Shown here: positions 24,105-31,482 of the stretch, piece after piece | Layout of the letters: each line of letters begins with the position of its first letter | How positions within the stretch are numbered: the stretch's first letter is position 1 | Source of the DNA: JBBQXK01 sp038251625 | GTDB taxonomy: Bacteria; Pseudomonadota; Alphaproteobacteria; Rhodobacterales; Rhodobacteraceae | Direction of reading: 5' to 3' | Length of the DNA: 31,869 nt | Assembly (NCBI GenBank): GCA_038251625.1 | Contig: JBBSBE010000039.1 | Coordinates: 1-31,869, forward strand | The notes under the pieces: model-generated | The model's database searches: none | Told to the model about the DNA's origin: nothing | What the model saw: the letters and a program-made list of their open reading frames with translations, nothing else | Program-made: the position numbers and the translations under genes

Positions 24105-24706
24105 TTCGACACCCGCGCGCTGTGCTGCGCCTCGCTCAGCCGGTATTTCGAAGCCATGAATTCTTCGGCCCGGGTAATCCAGCCGCCCTTTCCGCCATCG
24201 CGACGGCGCGCGAATTTGCGGCTGGCGGGGCGGGCATCTGCCAGCGCGTAATAGTAGTTGCGCCGCGCAATCGCATAGGCATCGGCCAGATGCGTGGGCG
24301 CCGCGTCAAAGGCCATCTGCGCCGCGCGGATCGTTTGCGGCCCGACAGCGCCGTCTGGATTGCAGGGAAAGCCCATATCGGTCAGCAGGCGCTGCAGCAC
24401 CTTCACCGCATTCGATCCCGCATTCACATACATGTCGAAGACCGACGCCTGCACGACCTCGGGCAGGGCTTCGATGCGCGGTTGCTTGAAGTAGTGGTCG
24501 ATGAAGATCTGGACCGCCTGCGCCCGCGTCAGCTTGCGCACATCAGCCTCGGTCACCCGGCCATCGCCCGTCAGATCAAGGCCGAGCCGGCGCATGGTGT
24601 GGATGGTGACGCCGAAATTCGTGGCCCCGCCGGGATCATCGGGGTCGTTCACAAAGCCGCCCTCGCGGGCAACGATGTCTTCGGCGATGGATTGAACGTC
24701 TGGCAT
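24095..24706 (-). CDS. GH108-family N-acetylmuramidase (endolysin)
   Basis: A 203-residue peptidoglycan hydrolase. The N-terminal Glyco_hydro_108 domain has the motif REGGFVNDPDDPGGATNFG with likely catalytic Glu15. The C-terminal PG_binding_3 domain has CNPDGAVGPQTIRAAQ (about 115-130) and ends with YYYALADARP and GWITRAEEF. No signal peptide is seen, consistent with delivery through the adjacent holin. Residues about 44-55 (DLTGDGRVTEAD) look like an EF-hand/dockerin-type calcium loop inserted in the catalytic domain. GGAG is seven bases before the ATG. It lies 60 bases downstream of ccmE on the same strand; that gap holds a GTTAA element resembling a CtrA half-site. The gene is the first of a two-gene lysis cassette. 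Confidence 0.9.
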   Translation of the reverse strand: MPDVQSIAEDIVAREGGFVNDPDDPGGATNFGVTIHTMRRLGLDLTGDGRVTEADVRKLTRAQAVQIFIDHYFKQPRIEALPEVVQASVFDMYVNAGSNAVKVLQRLLTDMGFPCNPDGAVGPQTIRAAQMAFDAAPTHLADAYAIARRNYYYALADARPASRKFARRRDGGKGGWITRAEEFMASKYRLSEAQHSARVSKWV

Positions 24707-24750
24707 GGCCGCACTCCGGTTTCGGAAAGCGGCCAAGGTGGGGCGCAGGC

Positions 24751-24756
24751 GTTAAA
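24751..24756. promoter_or_regulatory. Possible CtrA half-site upstream of the endolysin gene
   Basis: GTTAAA lies about 45 bases before the endolysin ATG, in the only non-coding gap that could hold its promoter. CtrA controls gene transfer agent genes in Rhodobacter and binds TTAA-type half-sites. A single half-site is weak evidence. Confidence 0.2.
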
Positions 24757-24766
24757 CTTGGCTGAT

Positions 24767-25222
24767 CTAGCCGTTCGGATCGGCCTCGGGGTCTTTGTAA
24801 ACCCCTTGCGCCTTCAGCGCGTCCACCACTTCCTTCGGCATGTAGGTTTCGTCATGCTTTGCAAGGATTTCAGATGCCTGAAAGACGCCGTTGACATATC
24901 GCCCGGTGCCGACCATGCCCTGCCCCTCGGCAAAGAGGTCGGGCAGGATGCCGATAAAGCTGACGGGGATCGACGCGGCGGTATCGGTGACGCTGAAGGT
25001 GATCGCCTCGCCCTGCCCGCGCACCAGCGTGCCCTCTTCCACCAGTCCGCCGATACGGAACACCTGCGTCGGTGCGGGCGGCTCGGCCGCGACCTGCGCC
25101 GGTGTACGGAAAAAGTTGATCCCGTCCCGCATCGCATAGCCGATCAGCCCGGTCGCCAGCGCAAGGCTTGCGAAGGCCAGCACGATGATCTGGATACGCC
25201 GCTGTTTCTTCAGGCTTTTCAT
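24767..25222 (-). CDS. ccmE: Cytochrome c maturation protein CcmE (heme chaperone)
   Basis: A 151-residue periplasmic heme chaperone of the System I cytochrome c maturation pathway, anchored by one N-terminal membrane helix (about 10-30). The heme is bound covalently to His123 in LAKHDETYMPKEV, with Tyr127 as likely ligand. The beta-barrel part has FRIGGLVEEGTLVRG and VSFIGILPDLFAEGQGMVGTG. The ATG overlaps the argC stop (ATGA). In many alphaproteobacteria ccmE is followed by ccmF and ccmH; here a lysis cassette follows. Its product would serve the diheme cytochrome nearby as well as all other c-type cytochromes. Confidence 0.97.
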   Translation of the reverse strand: MKSLKKQRRIQIIVLAFASLALATGLIGYAMRDGINFFRTPAQVAAEPPAPTQVFRIGGLVEEGTLVRGQGEAITFSVTDTAASIPVSFIGILPDLFAEGQGMVGTGRYVNGVFQASEILAKHDETYMPKEVVDALKAQGVYKDPEADPNG

Positions 25223-26247
25223 GGAAAAACCGGCGCCAGCAGCAGCCCCTCCGTCTCGGGCAGACCCAGCATCAGGTTGGCGTTTTGTATCGCCTGTCCC
25301 GATGATCCCTTGGTAAGGTTGTCCAGCACCGCCACCACCATCACACGGCCCGGAATGCGATCGCCCACCACGCCGATATGGCAGAAGTTCGACCCCGCGA
25401 TATCGCGTGTCGAGGGCAGCGTGCCGAAGGGCAGCACCTGCAGGAAAGGCTCATCCTTGTAAGCGCTTGCCAGCGTTTCATGCACAACCGCCGGATCGCC
25501 GCGCAGATAGACAGAGGCGAGGATGCCCCGGTTCATCGGCAACAGGTGCGGCGTGAACTGCACCTGCACAAGGCGCCCCGCAATCTTGCTGAACTCCTGA
25601 TCGAATTCCCCCAGATGCCGGTGCTTGCTGCCCGCCGAATAGGCGTAGGTGCCGCCCGAAAGCTCTGCATGCAAAAGGTTTTCCTTCAGGCTGCGTCCGG
25701 CGCCGGACACGCCGGCCTTGAGGTCGATGACGATCTCATCAAGGTCGATCACGCCCGCAGAAATCAGGGGGCGCAGCGCAAATTGCCCGGTGGCCGCGTT
25801 GCACCCGGTGCCCGCCACCAGCCGTGCCGCCTTTATCTCCTCGCGATAGAATTCAGTCAGGCCATAGACGGCCTCTGCCTGCAGCGCGGGCTGGGTATGC
25901 GGCTTGCCGTACCATTTTTCATAGGCCGCCGCGTCGCGCAGACGGAAATCAGCGCTTAGATCGACGATTTTCAAATCACGCGGCAGCTTTGCGATCACCT
26001 CTTGCGACGTTGCATGAGGAAGGGCGCAGAAGCACAAGTCCACGTTGGAAAATTCGATTTCGTCGATCTTCTGAAGGCGCGGCAGCGCAAGATGACGCAG
26101 GAACGGAAATACCTCTGCCATCGTCTGACCGGCCTTGCGATCAGCGGACATCGCCACAATTTCCATCCCGGGATGGGTGGCGATCAGGCGCACCAGTTCT
26201 GCCCCGGTATAGCCCGAAGCCCCCAGAATTGCGATCCTTGCGGTCAT
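25219..26247 (-). CDS. argC: N-acetyl-gamma-glutamyl-phosphate reductase
   Basis: A 342-residue NADPH-dependent enzyme of arginine biosynthesis that reduces N-acetylglutamyl phosphate to the semialdehyde. The N-terminal Rossmann motif is ILGASGYTGAELVRL, and the active-site Cys149 is in LVAGTGCNAATGQFAL. FCALPHATSQE, VDLSADFRLRD and the C-terminal half with FTPHLLPMNRGILA are typical. A strong ribosome-binding site (GGAGGGAA) precedes the ATG. It overlaps ccmE by four bases, so ccmE depends on argC translation. Confidence 0.97.
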   Translation of the reverse strand: MTARIAILGASGYTGAELVRLIATHPGMEIVAMSADRKAGQTMAEVFPFLRHLALPRLQKIDEIEFSNVDLCFCALPHATSQEVIAKLPRDLKIVDLSADFRLRDAAAYEKWYGKPHTQPALQAEAVYGLTEFYREEIKAARLVAGTGCNAATGQFALRPLISAGVIDLDEIVIDLKAGVSGAGRSLKENLLHAELSGGTYAYSAGSKHRHLGEFDQEFSKIAGRLVQVQFTPHLLPMNRGILASVYLRGDPAVVHETLASAYKDEPFLQVLPFGTLPSTRDIAGSNFCHIGVVGDRIPGRVMVVAVLDNLTKGSSGQAIQNANLMLGLPETEGLLLAPVFP

Positions 26248-26319
26248 GTACCGTTCCCTCCGCTACCGGGGAAGTGATGCGACACGCGCGCCAGCGGTGC
26301 AAGTCCGTTATGCGCGAAA

Positions 26320-26337
26320 GCGGGCCATCCGGCCCGC
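26320..26337 (-). terminator. Hairpin downstream of the VPLPA-CTERM gene
   Basis: GCGGGCC (26320-26326) pairs perfectly with GGCCCGC (26331-26337) around an ATCC loop, nine bases after the stop of the VPLPA-CTERM gene. On the minus strand it is followed by TTTCG, a short U-run. It is a likely intrinsic terminator separating this gene from argC. Confidence 0.65.
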
Positions 26338-26345
26338 CCTGACGG

Positions 26346-26972
26346 TCACATCTGCGCGCGGCGGCGGCGACCGGCCATCATCAGGCCACCCAGTGCAGCC
26401 AGCACCATCCAAGCAGTTGCGGGCAGCGGAACCGTCGATACCAGCGGGGTGGATGCGGAAGGGGCGACGATCGCAAGGGCGTTGCCCGGCGCATCGATGC
26501 TGTATTTCAGCGTGCCGTAGGTACCAAAAAGCCCAAGATACAGCGACCCGGCAAAGCTGTCGCCCAAGTTGATCATATAGGTGAACGTATTGGCACGGTT
26601 CCAATGCTGGATCGAAACATTGGCCAAGTTTGTGCCTTCCCACGCGCTCCACTGAAAGGGCGTGGTCGTGTAAAGAACAGTGCCACCGGCCGAGAAGGAA
26701 TAGTCCCGCTCGCCGATCTGGTTCTGCGGTGCAAAGGTCAGGGTGATGGTCTGGCTGCCCGATTTCAGGCCCGTGAAGGCCAGAAGATCGTAGTCGCCAC
26801 GTTCGGCCCAGGTCCCCTCTACCGTCGTGGCGCCAGCGGTGATCACGCTCGGGGTGCGAAAGTTACCCGAGAAATCACCAAGCGTGGCTTCGGAAACGGT
26901 GGATGCCCCGGCGGCACCCGCGACGGCAAACCCCAGAACGGCGGCAACAGTTACAACCCAAGACATCTTCAT
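26346..26972 (-). CDS. VPLPA-CTERM sorting-domain protein
   Basis: A 208-residue exported protein. It has an N-terminal signal peptide (MKMSWVVTVAAVLGFAVAGA, cleavage probably after AAGAS or nearby). The body is rich in Thr, Gly and aromatic residues. A C-terminal sorting signal has the motif VPLPA (181-185), a hydrophobic helix (TAWMVLAALGGLMMA) and an arginine cluster (GRRRR). This tripartite tail is the Rhodobacterales version of PEP-CTERM, processed by an exosortase, and places the protein at the cell surface or in the exopolysaccharide matrix. The body matches no family I can name. The start could also be the GTG one codon upstream. It is monocistronic with a terminator-like hairpin downstream. 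No exosortase gene is in the window. Confidence 0.88.
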   Translation of the reverse strand: MKMSWVVTVAAVLGFAVAGAAGASTVSEATLGDFSGNFRTPSVITAGATTVEGTWAERGDYDLLAFTGLKSGSQTITLTFAPQNQIGERDYSFSAGGTVLYTTTPFQWSAWEGTNLANVSIQHWNRANTFTYMINLGDSFAGSLYLGLFGTYGTLKYSIDAPGNALAIVAPSASTPLVSTVPLPATAWMVLAALGGLMMAGRRRRAQM

Positions 26973-27131
26973 CACACAACGATCCCAAACGCCCCGCGGA
27001 CCATCCGCAGCGCTTGGCGTAGTTCGTTCAACTTCAGGTCAACTACAAGGCAAGGTTGTGGAAGAGTCGTGCCGTTTGCCCGATGACGCTGCGTCACGGC
27101 ATTGGCCCGGCAGAACCGCCGTCCGGTCCGG
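26973..27131. promoter_or_regulatory. Upstream region of the VPLPA-CTERM gene with inverted and direct repeats
   Basis: This 159-base gap holds TGACGCTGCGTCA (27084-27096), an inverted repeat nested in a larger pairing of TGCCG with CGGCA. On the minus strand it also holds AGTTGA twice, 11 bases apart, at about 27033-27050. It may combine the end of the SulP transcript and the operator/promoter of the VPLPA-CTERM gene. No convincing sigma-70 boxes were found. Confidence 0.3.
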
Positions 27132-28628
27132 TCAGGTCAGCGGATCGAGCGCCCCCGGACGTTCATGAATCGTCAGCCTGTCGACCACCGTTTCCGAGGC
27201 GCGGTTCATGCCGTGGATGCGAACCGGAATGCCCGAGCGGCCAAACTTCGACACCGCCATGTCCAGCGCCGCGACCGAAGAGATATCCCAGATATGCGCG
27301 TCCACGACGTCGATCACCACAGCATTGACCTTTTCGCGAAAATCGATGGCGCGGGTGAAATCCTCCACACTGGCAAAGAAAAGCTGCCCCACAACACGGT
27401 AGGTCCGCGTTTGGCCATCGTCCGACAGGCTGGATGTGATGCTGAAAAGCTGCGCGATCTTGCCTGCAAAGAAGATGCCCGAAAGCAACACCCCGACCCC
27501 CACGCCGATGGCAAGGTTGTGGGTGTAGATCACCGCCCCCACCGTCGCCAGCATCACGATCGAGGAAGAGGTGGGATGCGTCCGCAAGGCACCGACCGAC
27601 GCCCAGGAGAAGGTCCCGATCGACACCATGATCATGATTGCAACCAGTGCGGCCATTGGAATGAGCCCCACCAGATCACCCAAGACGACGCAAAAGATCA
27701 GCAGCATCACCCCCGCGAACGCGCAGGAAAGCCGCCCGCGCCCGCCCGATTTCACGTTGATCACCGACTGCCCGATCATCGCACACCCCGCCATCCCGCC
27801 GATGAAGCCGGTCAGCGTGTTCGCCACGCCCTGCCCCACGCATTCCTGGTTCCGGTCCGACGGCGTGTCGGTCATGTCGTCCACGATGGTCGCGGTCATC
27901 AGGCTTTCCAGAAGGCCGACGACGGCGACAGCGATGGAATAGGGCAGGATGATGAGAAGCGTGTCGAAGGTCAGCGGAATATCGGGGATCAGGAACACCG
28001 GCAGCGTGTCGGGCAAAGCCCCCATGTCAGCCACGTTCCGCACATCAAGGCCGAGGAGCAGCGTCAGCGCGGTCAGCACGACGATGGTGACAAGGGGGGA
28101 TGGGACGGCGCGGGTGAGCCGGGGGAAGAGGTAGATGATCGCAAGGCCCGCCGCCACCAGCACATAGGTGACGGGGGTGACAAGGCGGGGGTCAAGCTCT
28201 GGCACCTGTGCCAGGAAGATCAGGATCGCCAGGGCGTTTACAAAGCCGGTGATGACGGAGCGTGAGACGAAGCGCATCACTTGCGCCAGCCGCAGGTATC
28301 CGGCGGCGATCTGGATCAGGCCAGCGAGTACCGTCGCGGCCAGCAGGTATTGAAGCCCGTGATCGCGGACGAGGCTGACCATCAGCACGGCCGTTGCAGC
28401 CGTCGCGGCCGAGATCATGCCGGGCCGACCACCTGCGAAGGCAGTGATCAGGGCGATGGAGAAGGAGGCATAGAGGCCAACCTTCGGGTCCACCCCCGCG
28501 ATGATCGAAAAGGCGATCGCCTCGGGGATCAGGGCCAGTGCCACGACGAGGCCGGAGAGGAGATCACCCCTGACATTGCCGAACCATTGTTCGCGGTAAG
28601 AGGTGAGGTTGGTCGTGCGGGACCGCAT
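27132..28628 (-). CDS. SulP-family anion transporter with STAS domain
   Basis: A 498-residue inner-membrane transporter of the SulP/SLC26 family, which moves sulfate, bicarbonate or other anions, often with H+ or Na+. The family signature is near the N-terminus (GDLLSGLVVALALIPEAIAFS), followed by about twelve hydrophobic segments, with NVKSGGRGRLSCAFAGV before the later helices. The C-terminal STAS domain (about 405-490) has the DISSVAALD motif. Start: the ATG at 28628 has AAAGG eight bases upstream; the frame is open 12 codons further without better support. The substrate is uncertain. BicA-type bicarbonate uptake and sulfate uptake are both possible; no sulfate-assimilation genes adjoin. 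Confidence 0.93.
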   Translation of the reverse strand: MRSRTTNLTSYREQWFGNVRGDLLSGLVVALALIPEAIAFSIIAGVDPKVGLYASFSIALITAFAGGRPGMISAATAATAVLMVSLVRDHGLQYLLAATVLAGLIQIAAGYLRLAQVMRFVSRSVITGFVNALAILIFLAQVPELDPRLVTPVTYVLVAAGLAIIYLFPRLTRAVPSPLVTIVVLTALTLLLGLDVRNVADMGALPDTLPVFLIPDIPLTFDTLLIILPYSIAVAVVGLLESLMTATIVDDMTDTPSDRNQECVGQGVANTLTGFIGGMAGCAMIGQSVINVKSGGRGRLSCAFAGVMLLIFCVVLGDLVGLIPMAALVAIMIMVSIGTFSWASVGALRTHPTSSSIVMLATVGAVIYTHNLAIGVGVGVLLSGIFFAGKIAQLFSITSSLSDDGQTRTYRVVGQLFFASVEDFTRAIDFREKVNAVVIDVVDAHIWDISSVAALDMAVSKFGRSGIPVRIHGMNRASETVVDRLTIHERPGALDPLT

Positions 28629-28739
28629 GCGACAAGCCTTTCCGGGGGGGCCAGTGGGGGGCATCCGCCGTGGGCCGTTTCAGGGGCCGTGTAGGGGATC
28701 GGGCCGGGAATGGAAAGGGCGCGGTGGTGCGCCGGATCG

Positions 28740-28757
28740 GATATCACGCGTGATATC
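28740..28757. promoter_or_regulatory. 18-bp perfect palindrome upstream of the SulP gene
   Basis: GATATCACGCGTGATATC is a perfect 18-base inverted repeat, 112 bases before the SulP start, in the otherwise empty 292-base gap 28629-28920. It is followed on the plus strand by TTC and an A-run. Perfect symmetry and the intergenic position fit an operator for a homodimeric regulator. No regulator gene is adjacent. The rest of the gap shows no gene that I can support. Confidence 0.5.
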
Positions 28758-28920
28758 TTCAAAAAATACTTCCAGAACATGGCCTTGAATGCGCATGTTA
28801 GGACATTCGCAAGGATCTGCGCAACGGGGACGGACGATGATTCCGGGCAGACATGCTGATGGATCGGGCAGAATTGAAACGACGCGGACGCTGCGAACGG
28901 CACCGCCAGACGCCGAAAGG

Positions 28921-29502
28921 TCAGACCCCGCAGTTTTCGTAGCGGATCAACTCGACCCGCCGCCCCGGCTGCTGGCTGGCGACGATATCGCCGAAGGGGC
29001 CGAAGGTGTAGACAAAGCTGCCTTCTGCCCAGCCATCCAGCTTCACGTCAGAGAAATGCATCCGGTTGCCACGCCGCGAGGTTTTGGCCTCGAGCCGGTG
29101 TGTCGGGCCGCGGGTGGACGATTGCACGACCGTGCACCGCCCCGAGATGCGGGCGCATTCGTGGGGATGAAACTTTTCGACCACGCCATTTGCCAGCTCA
29201 CGCCGCACCAGCAACCCGTTGGCATCGTAGTAACTGGTCGAAAGGCGCCTTTTCGCGTCGAACGTGCCCGCCTGTGCAGGGCCGGGGTAGGAAAACACCA
29301 CATGCTGGCCACCCTTTACGCCTGTATAGACCTCGATCACGTAGATCAGGCCCTTGTTGGTGTCTTCGATCCTCACGTGCTTCAGACAGCCGACGGGCAT
29401 CCTGGCGAAGTTCGTGCCGCGCGTTTCGGCAAATGCCGCAGCGACGGGCGACAGAAACACGGCTGCGAGCGCAAGCGCGGAAAATTGACGCGATATGTTC
29501 AT
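28921..29502 (-). CDS. Secreted four-cysteine protein, unknown function
   Basis: A 193-residue protein with a clear signal peptide (MNISRQFSALALAAVFLSPV, then AAAFA, cleavage after about residue 25). The mature part has four cysteines (Cys39, Cys116, Cys123, Cys191), enough for two disulfide bonds, and a mostly beta-type composition with many Tyr, Val and Arg. I recognise no family. The frame is open upstream to 29625, but that would overlap murI and precede the signal, so the ATG at 29502 is chosen. It ends with the sequence RYENCGV. It lies 67 bases after the murI stop on the same strand and could be cotranscribed with it. It probably acts in the periplasm. Confidence 0.75.
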   Translation of the reverse strand: MNISRQFSALALAAVFLSPVAAAFAETRGTNFARMPVGCLKHVRIEDTNKGLIYVIEVYTGVKGGQHVVFSYPGPAQAGTFDAKRRLSTSYYDANGLLVRRELANGVVEKFHPHECARISGRCTVVQSSTRGPTHRLEAKTSRRGNRMHFSDVKLDGWAEGSFVYTFGPFGDIVASQQPGRRVELIRYENCGV

Positions 29503-29569
29503 GGCGTCAGGCTTAAGACAGAGCGGCGGGCCGATCAACGCAGTTGTGGGCACACCGGCACCCGATCGC

Positions 29570-30382
29570 CTAGGCCGCCTCGAACACCACCTTCTTGCGC
29601 ATGAACATGGTGGCACGGTCACCAACTGCCTGGGGGTTGCCTGTCGTCAGGTAGCGCGACACCGCGCCCGCACCCCGGAATTCAGGGCGCCGGGTCAGGT
29701 AATCGGCCAGCGCCTCGGCCACAAGATTGGCCTGGCTGAAAACGCGTACCTCGGGCCCCAGCGCCTCGGCGAAGACGGCCTCCATCAGGGGGTAGTGGGT
29801 GCAGCCCAAGACTGCAGCCTCGGGGTGGGGCATCCGGCGTTTCAGCGCTTCGACATGGCTGCGCACCAGCGCCTCGGCCAGAATCTCATCGCCCGCCTCG
29901 ATAGCATCGACGACGCCGCCGCAGGGTTGCGCCTCGACATCGACACCGATGGCGCGGAAGGCCAGCTCTCGCTGAAACGCGCGGCTTGCGACGGTCGCCG
30001 GCGTGGCGAAAAGTGCCACATGCTTGACCGCCACTTCGCGCGGGGGGGAATTGTCGCCCCACTGGCGTTCGGTCAGCGCCTCGATCAAGGGGACGAACAC
30101 GCCAAGCACGCGCTTTTCGGGCGGCACCCAGGTTTCCTGCATCCGGCGCAGCGCTGCGGCAGAGGCGGTGTTGCAGGCGAGAATCACAAGATCGCAGCCT
30201 TCGGCCCACAGCCGTTCCGTGGCGGCGCAGGTGAGGGCGAAGATGTCATCGGGCGTGCGGGTGCCATAGGGGGCATGCGCGTTATCGCCGAAATAGACGA
30301 ACGGGGTGTCTGGCATACGGGTTTCAAGCGCGCGCAGGACGGTCAGCCCACCAAGGCCGGAATCAAATACGCCTACCGCCAA
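29570..30382 (-). CDS. murI: Glutamate racemase
   Basis: A 270-residue enzyme that converts L- to D-glutamate for peptidoglycan. The two catalytic cysteines are Cys70 in ILACNTASAA and Cys194 in VLGCTHYPLM. The N-terminal VFDSGLGGLTVLRAL carries the conserved Asp7-Ser8, and FGDNAHAPYG is present. The start is a TTG at 30382; GAGGTGG lies just upstream at a suitable distance and no in-frame ATG or GTG is near, so the TTG is supported. A 76-base gap separates it from the upstream acyltransferase gene on the same strand. Confidence 0.96.
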   Translation of the reverse strand: MAVGVFDSGLGGLTVLRALETRMPDTPFVYFGDNAHAPYGTRTPDDIFALTCAATERLWAEGCDLVILACNTASAAALRRMQETWVPPEKRVLGVFVPLIEALTERQWGDNSPPREVAVKHVALFATPATVASRAFQRELAFRAIGVDVEAQPCGGVVDAIEAGDEILAEALVRSHVEALKRRMPHPEAAVLGCTHYPLMEAVFAEALGPEVRVFSQANLVAEALADYLTRRPEFRGAGAVSRYLTTGNPQAVGDRATMFMRKKVVFEAA

Positions 30383-30458
30383 GATACCACCTCGTTGCGC
30401 CCTGCCCCTTGCAGACGTTGAACCAGAATGCAGGTCCGAAGGGAAGAAGTGCGCGGGC

Positions 30459-31340
30459 CTAAAGGCGCGAGCGGTACTTTTCCTCGAACTCGTAGCCGTA
30501 GTCGTAGGATTTCATCGGACGCGGCGACAGCGCATAGGTTTCGCGGCGCAGGAAATCCATCATCGCCTTGGGGTCGGATTTGAGTGGTGCCAGGCGTGTC
30601 GAGGCGATGGGCGCACCGATCACGACCTGCACGGGTTCATCAACGCGCGCGCGAAATTCCTTGATCAGCAGACCAAGGCGCAGCGTGGTGTGCAGGTGCG
30701 AGGCGATCTGGAAAAGGCGGCTGTTGTGGCCGGTAAAGAAGATCGGCACGACGGTCGCATCGGATTTGGCGATCATCTTGGCGGTGAAATTGCGCCAGCC
30801 CGGATCCATCGGGCGCGAGAAGGGCTTGGCGGCGGTAGATACGGTGCCGCCGGGGAAAACGCCGATGGCGCCCCCGTCAGACAGGTATTGAAGCGCCGCG
30901 GCGCGGGTGGCGAGGTTCAGCTTCACGGCTTCCTTCGTGTCGTCGAAGGAGACGGGCAGCACGACGCGGTTCAGCGCTTCGGCCCGGCGGAAGACGGAAT
31001 TCGCGAGGATGCGGAAATCGCCCCGGATCGCATCCAGAAGATGGCCCATCATCAGGCCGTCTAGGATGCCGTAGGGGTGGTTGGAGATCACGATGAGGGG
31101 GCCGTTCGCAGGGATATGCGCCAGATCGCCGCCCACCACATCCAGCGACAGGCCAAAGCGTTCGGGAATCACCTGCCAGAAGCTGCGGCCCCGCTCGACC
31201 TCATTCTCATAGCCCTCGGCGCGGCGGATCAGGGAAATGCGGCCGGTGATGTTTTCCAGAACGCGGATCAGCGCACGCCCGCCCTTCGTCTGGGCAGAAG
31301 AGGCGTAGCTGATATCGCGCGTCACTTCCCTAACAGTCAT
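30459..31340 (-). CDS. LPLAT-superfamily acyltransferase (putative lysophospholipid/ornithine-lipid type)
   Basis: A 293-residue glycerolipid acyltransferase-type protein. The catalytic block is VISNHPYGILDGLMMG with His88 and Asp94, six positions apart rather than the five of classic PlsC HX4D. The second block is FPGGTVST (164-171), where PlsC has FPEG. RRAEALNRVVLPVSFDD and FTGHNSRLFQIASHLHTTLRLGLLI are characteristic of the COG3176/hemolysin-like LPLAT subgroup, some of which act in ornithine-lipid synthesis. Start: the ATG at 31340 precedes the conserved region; the frame is open to 31496 but the added part is Cys-rich and not convincing. Substrate unknown. Confidence 0.85.
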   Translation of the reverse strand: MTVREVTRDISYASSAQTKGGRALIRVLENITGRISLIRRAEGYENEVERGRSFWQVIPERFGLSLDVVGGDLAHIPANGPLIVISNHPYGILDGLMMGHLLDAIRGDFRILANSVFRRAEALNRVVLPVSFDDTKEAVKLNLATRAAALQYLSDGGAIGVFPGGTVSTAAKPFSRPMDPGWRNFTAKMIAKSDATVVPIFFTGHNSRLFQIASHLHTTLRLGLLIKEFRARVDEPVQVVIGAPIASTRLAPLKSDPKAMMDFLRRETYALSPRPMKSYDYGYEFEEKYRSRL

Positions 31341-31482
31341 GCCCCGATGCCCCCAAAGTGCCGTATGACAGTACCCCTGACCGTCCATCCTTGCCAGAGA
31401 AGATGACGGATACACGACAGAGTATCCACAAGCGTGATCGCCTGTGCACAAAATGTTGGAAGTGGGGCCGTCGTCTCGGGTG
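31341..31482. other. Intergenic region (142 bases) before the acyltransferase gene
   Basis: No gene is supported here. The segment is less GC-rich than its surroundings and includes GGATAC/GTATCC (31408-31427), a short inverted repeat. It could carry the acyltransferase promoter. Confidence 0.3.

Noticed and set aside
23616..24706. Prophage remnant
   Set aside because: Only the lysis pair is present, with no integrase, capsid, tail, repressor or att-like repeats; a GTA-type cassette explains it better.
28789..28920. A plus-strand gene starting at 28836 with a purine-rich upstream stretch
   Set aside because: The frame continues antisense through the secreted-protein gene and has no recognisable domain or coding-like composition.
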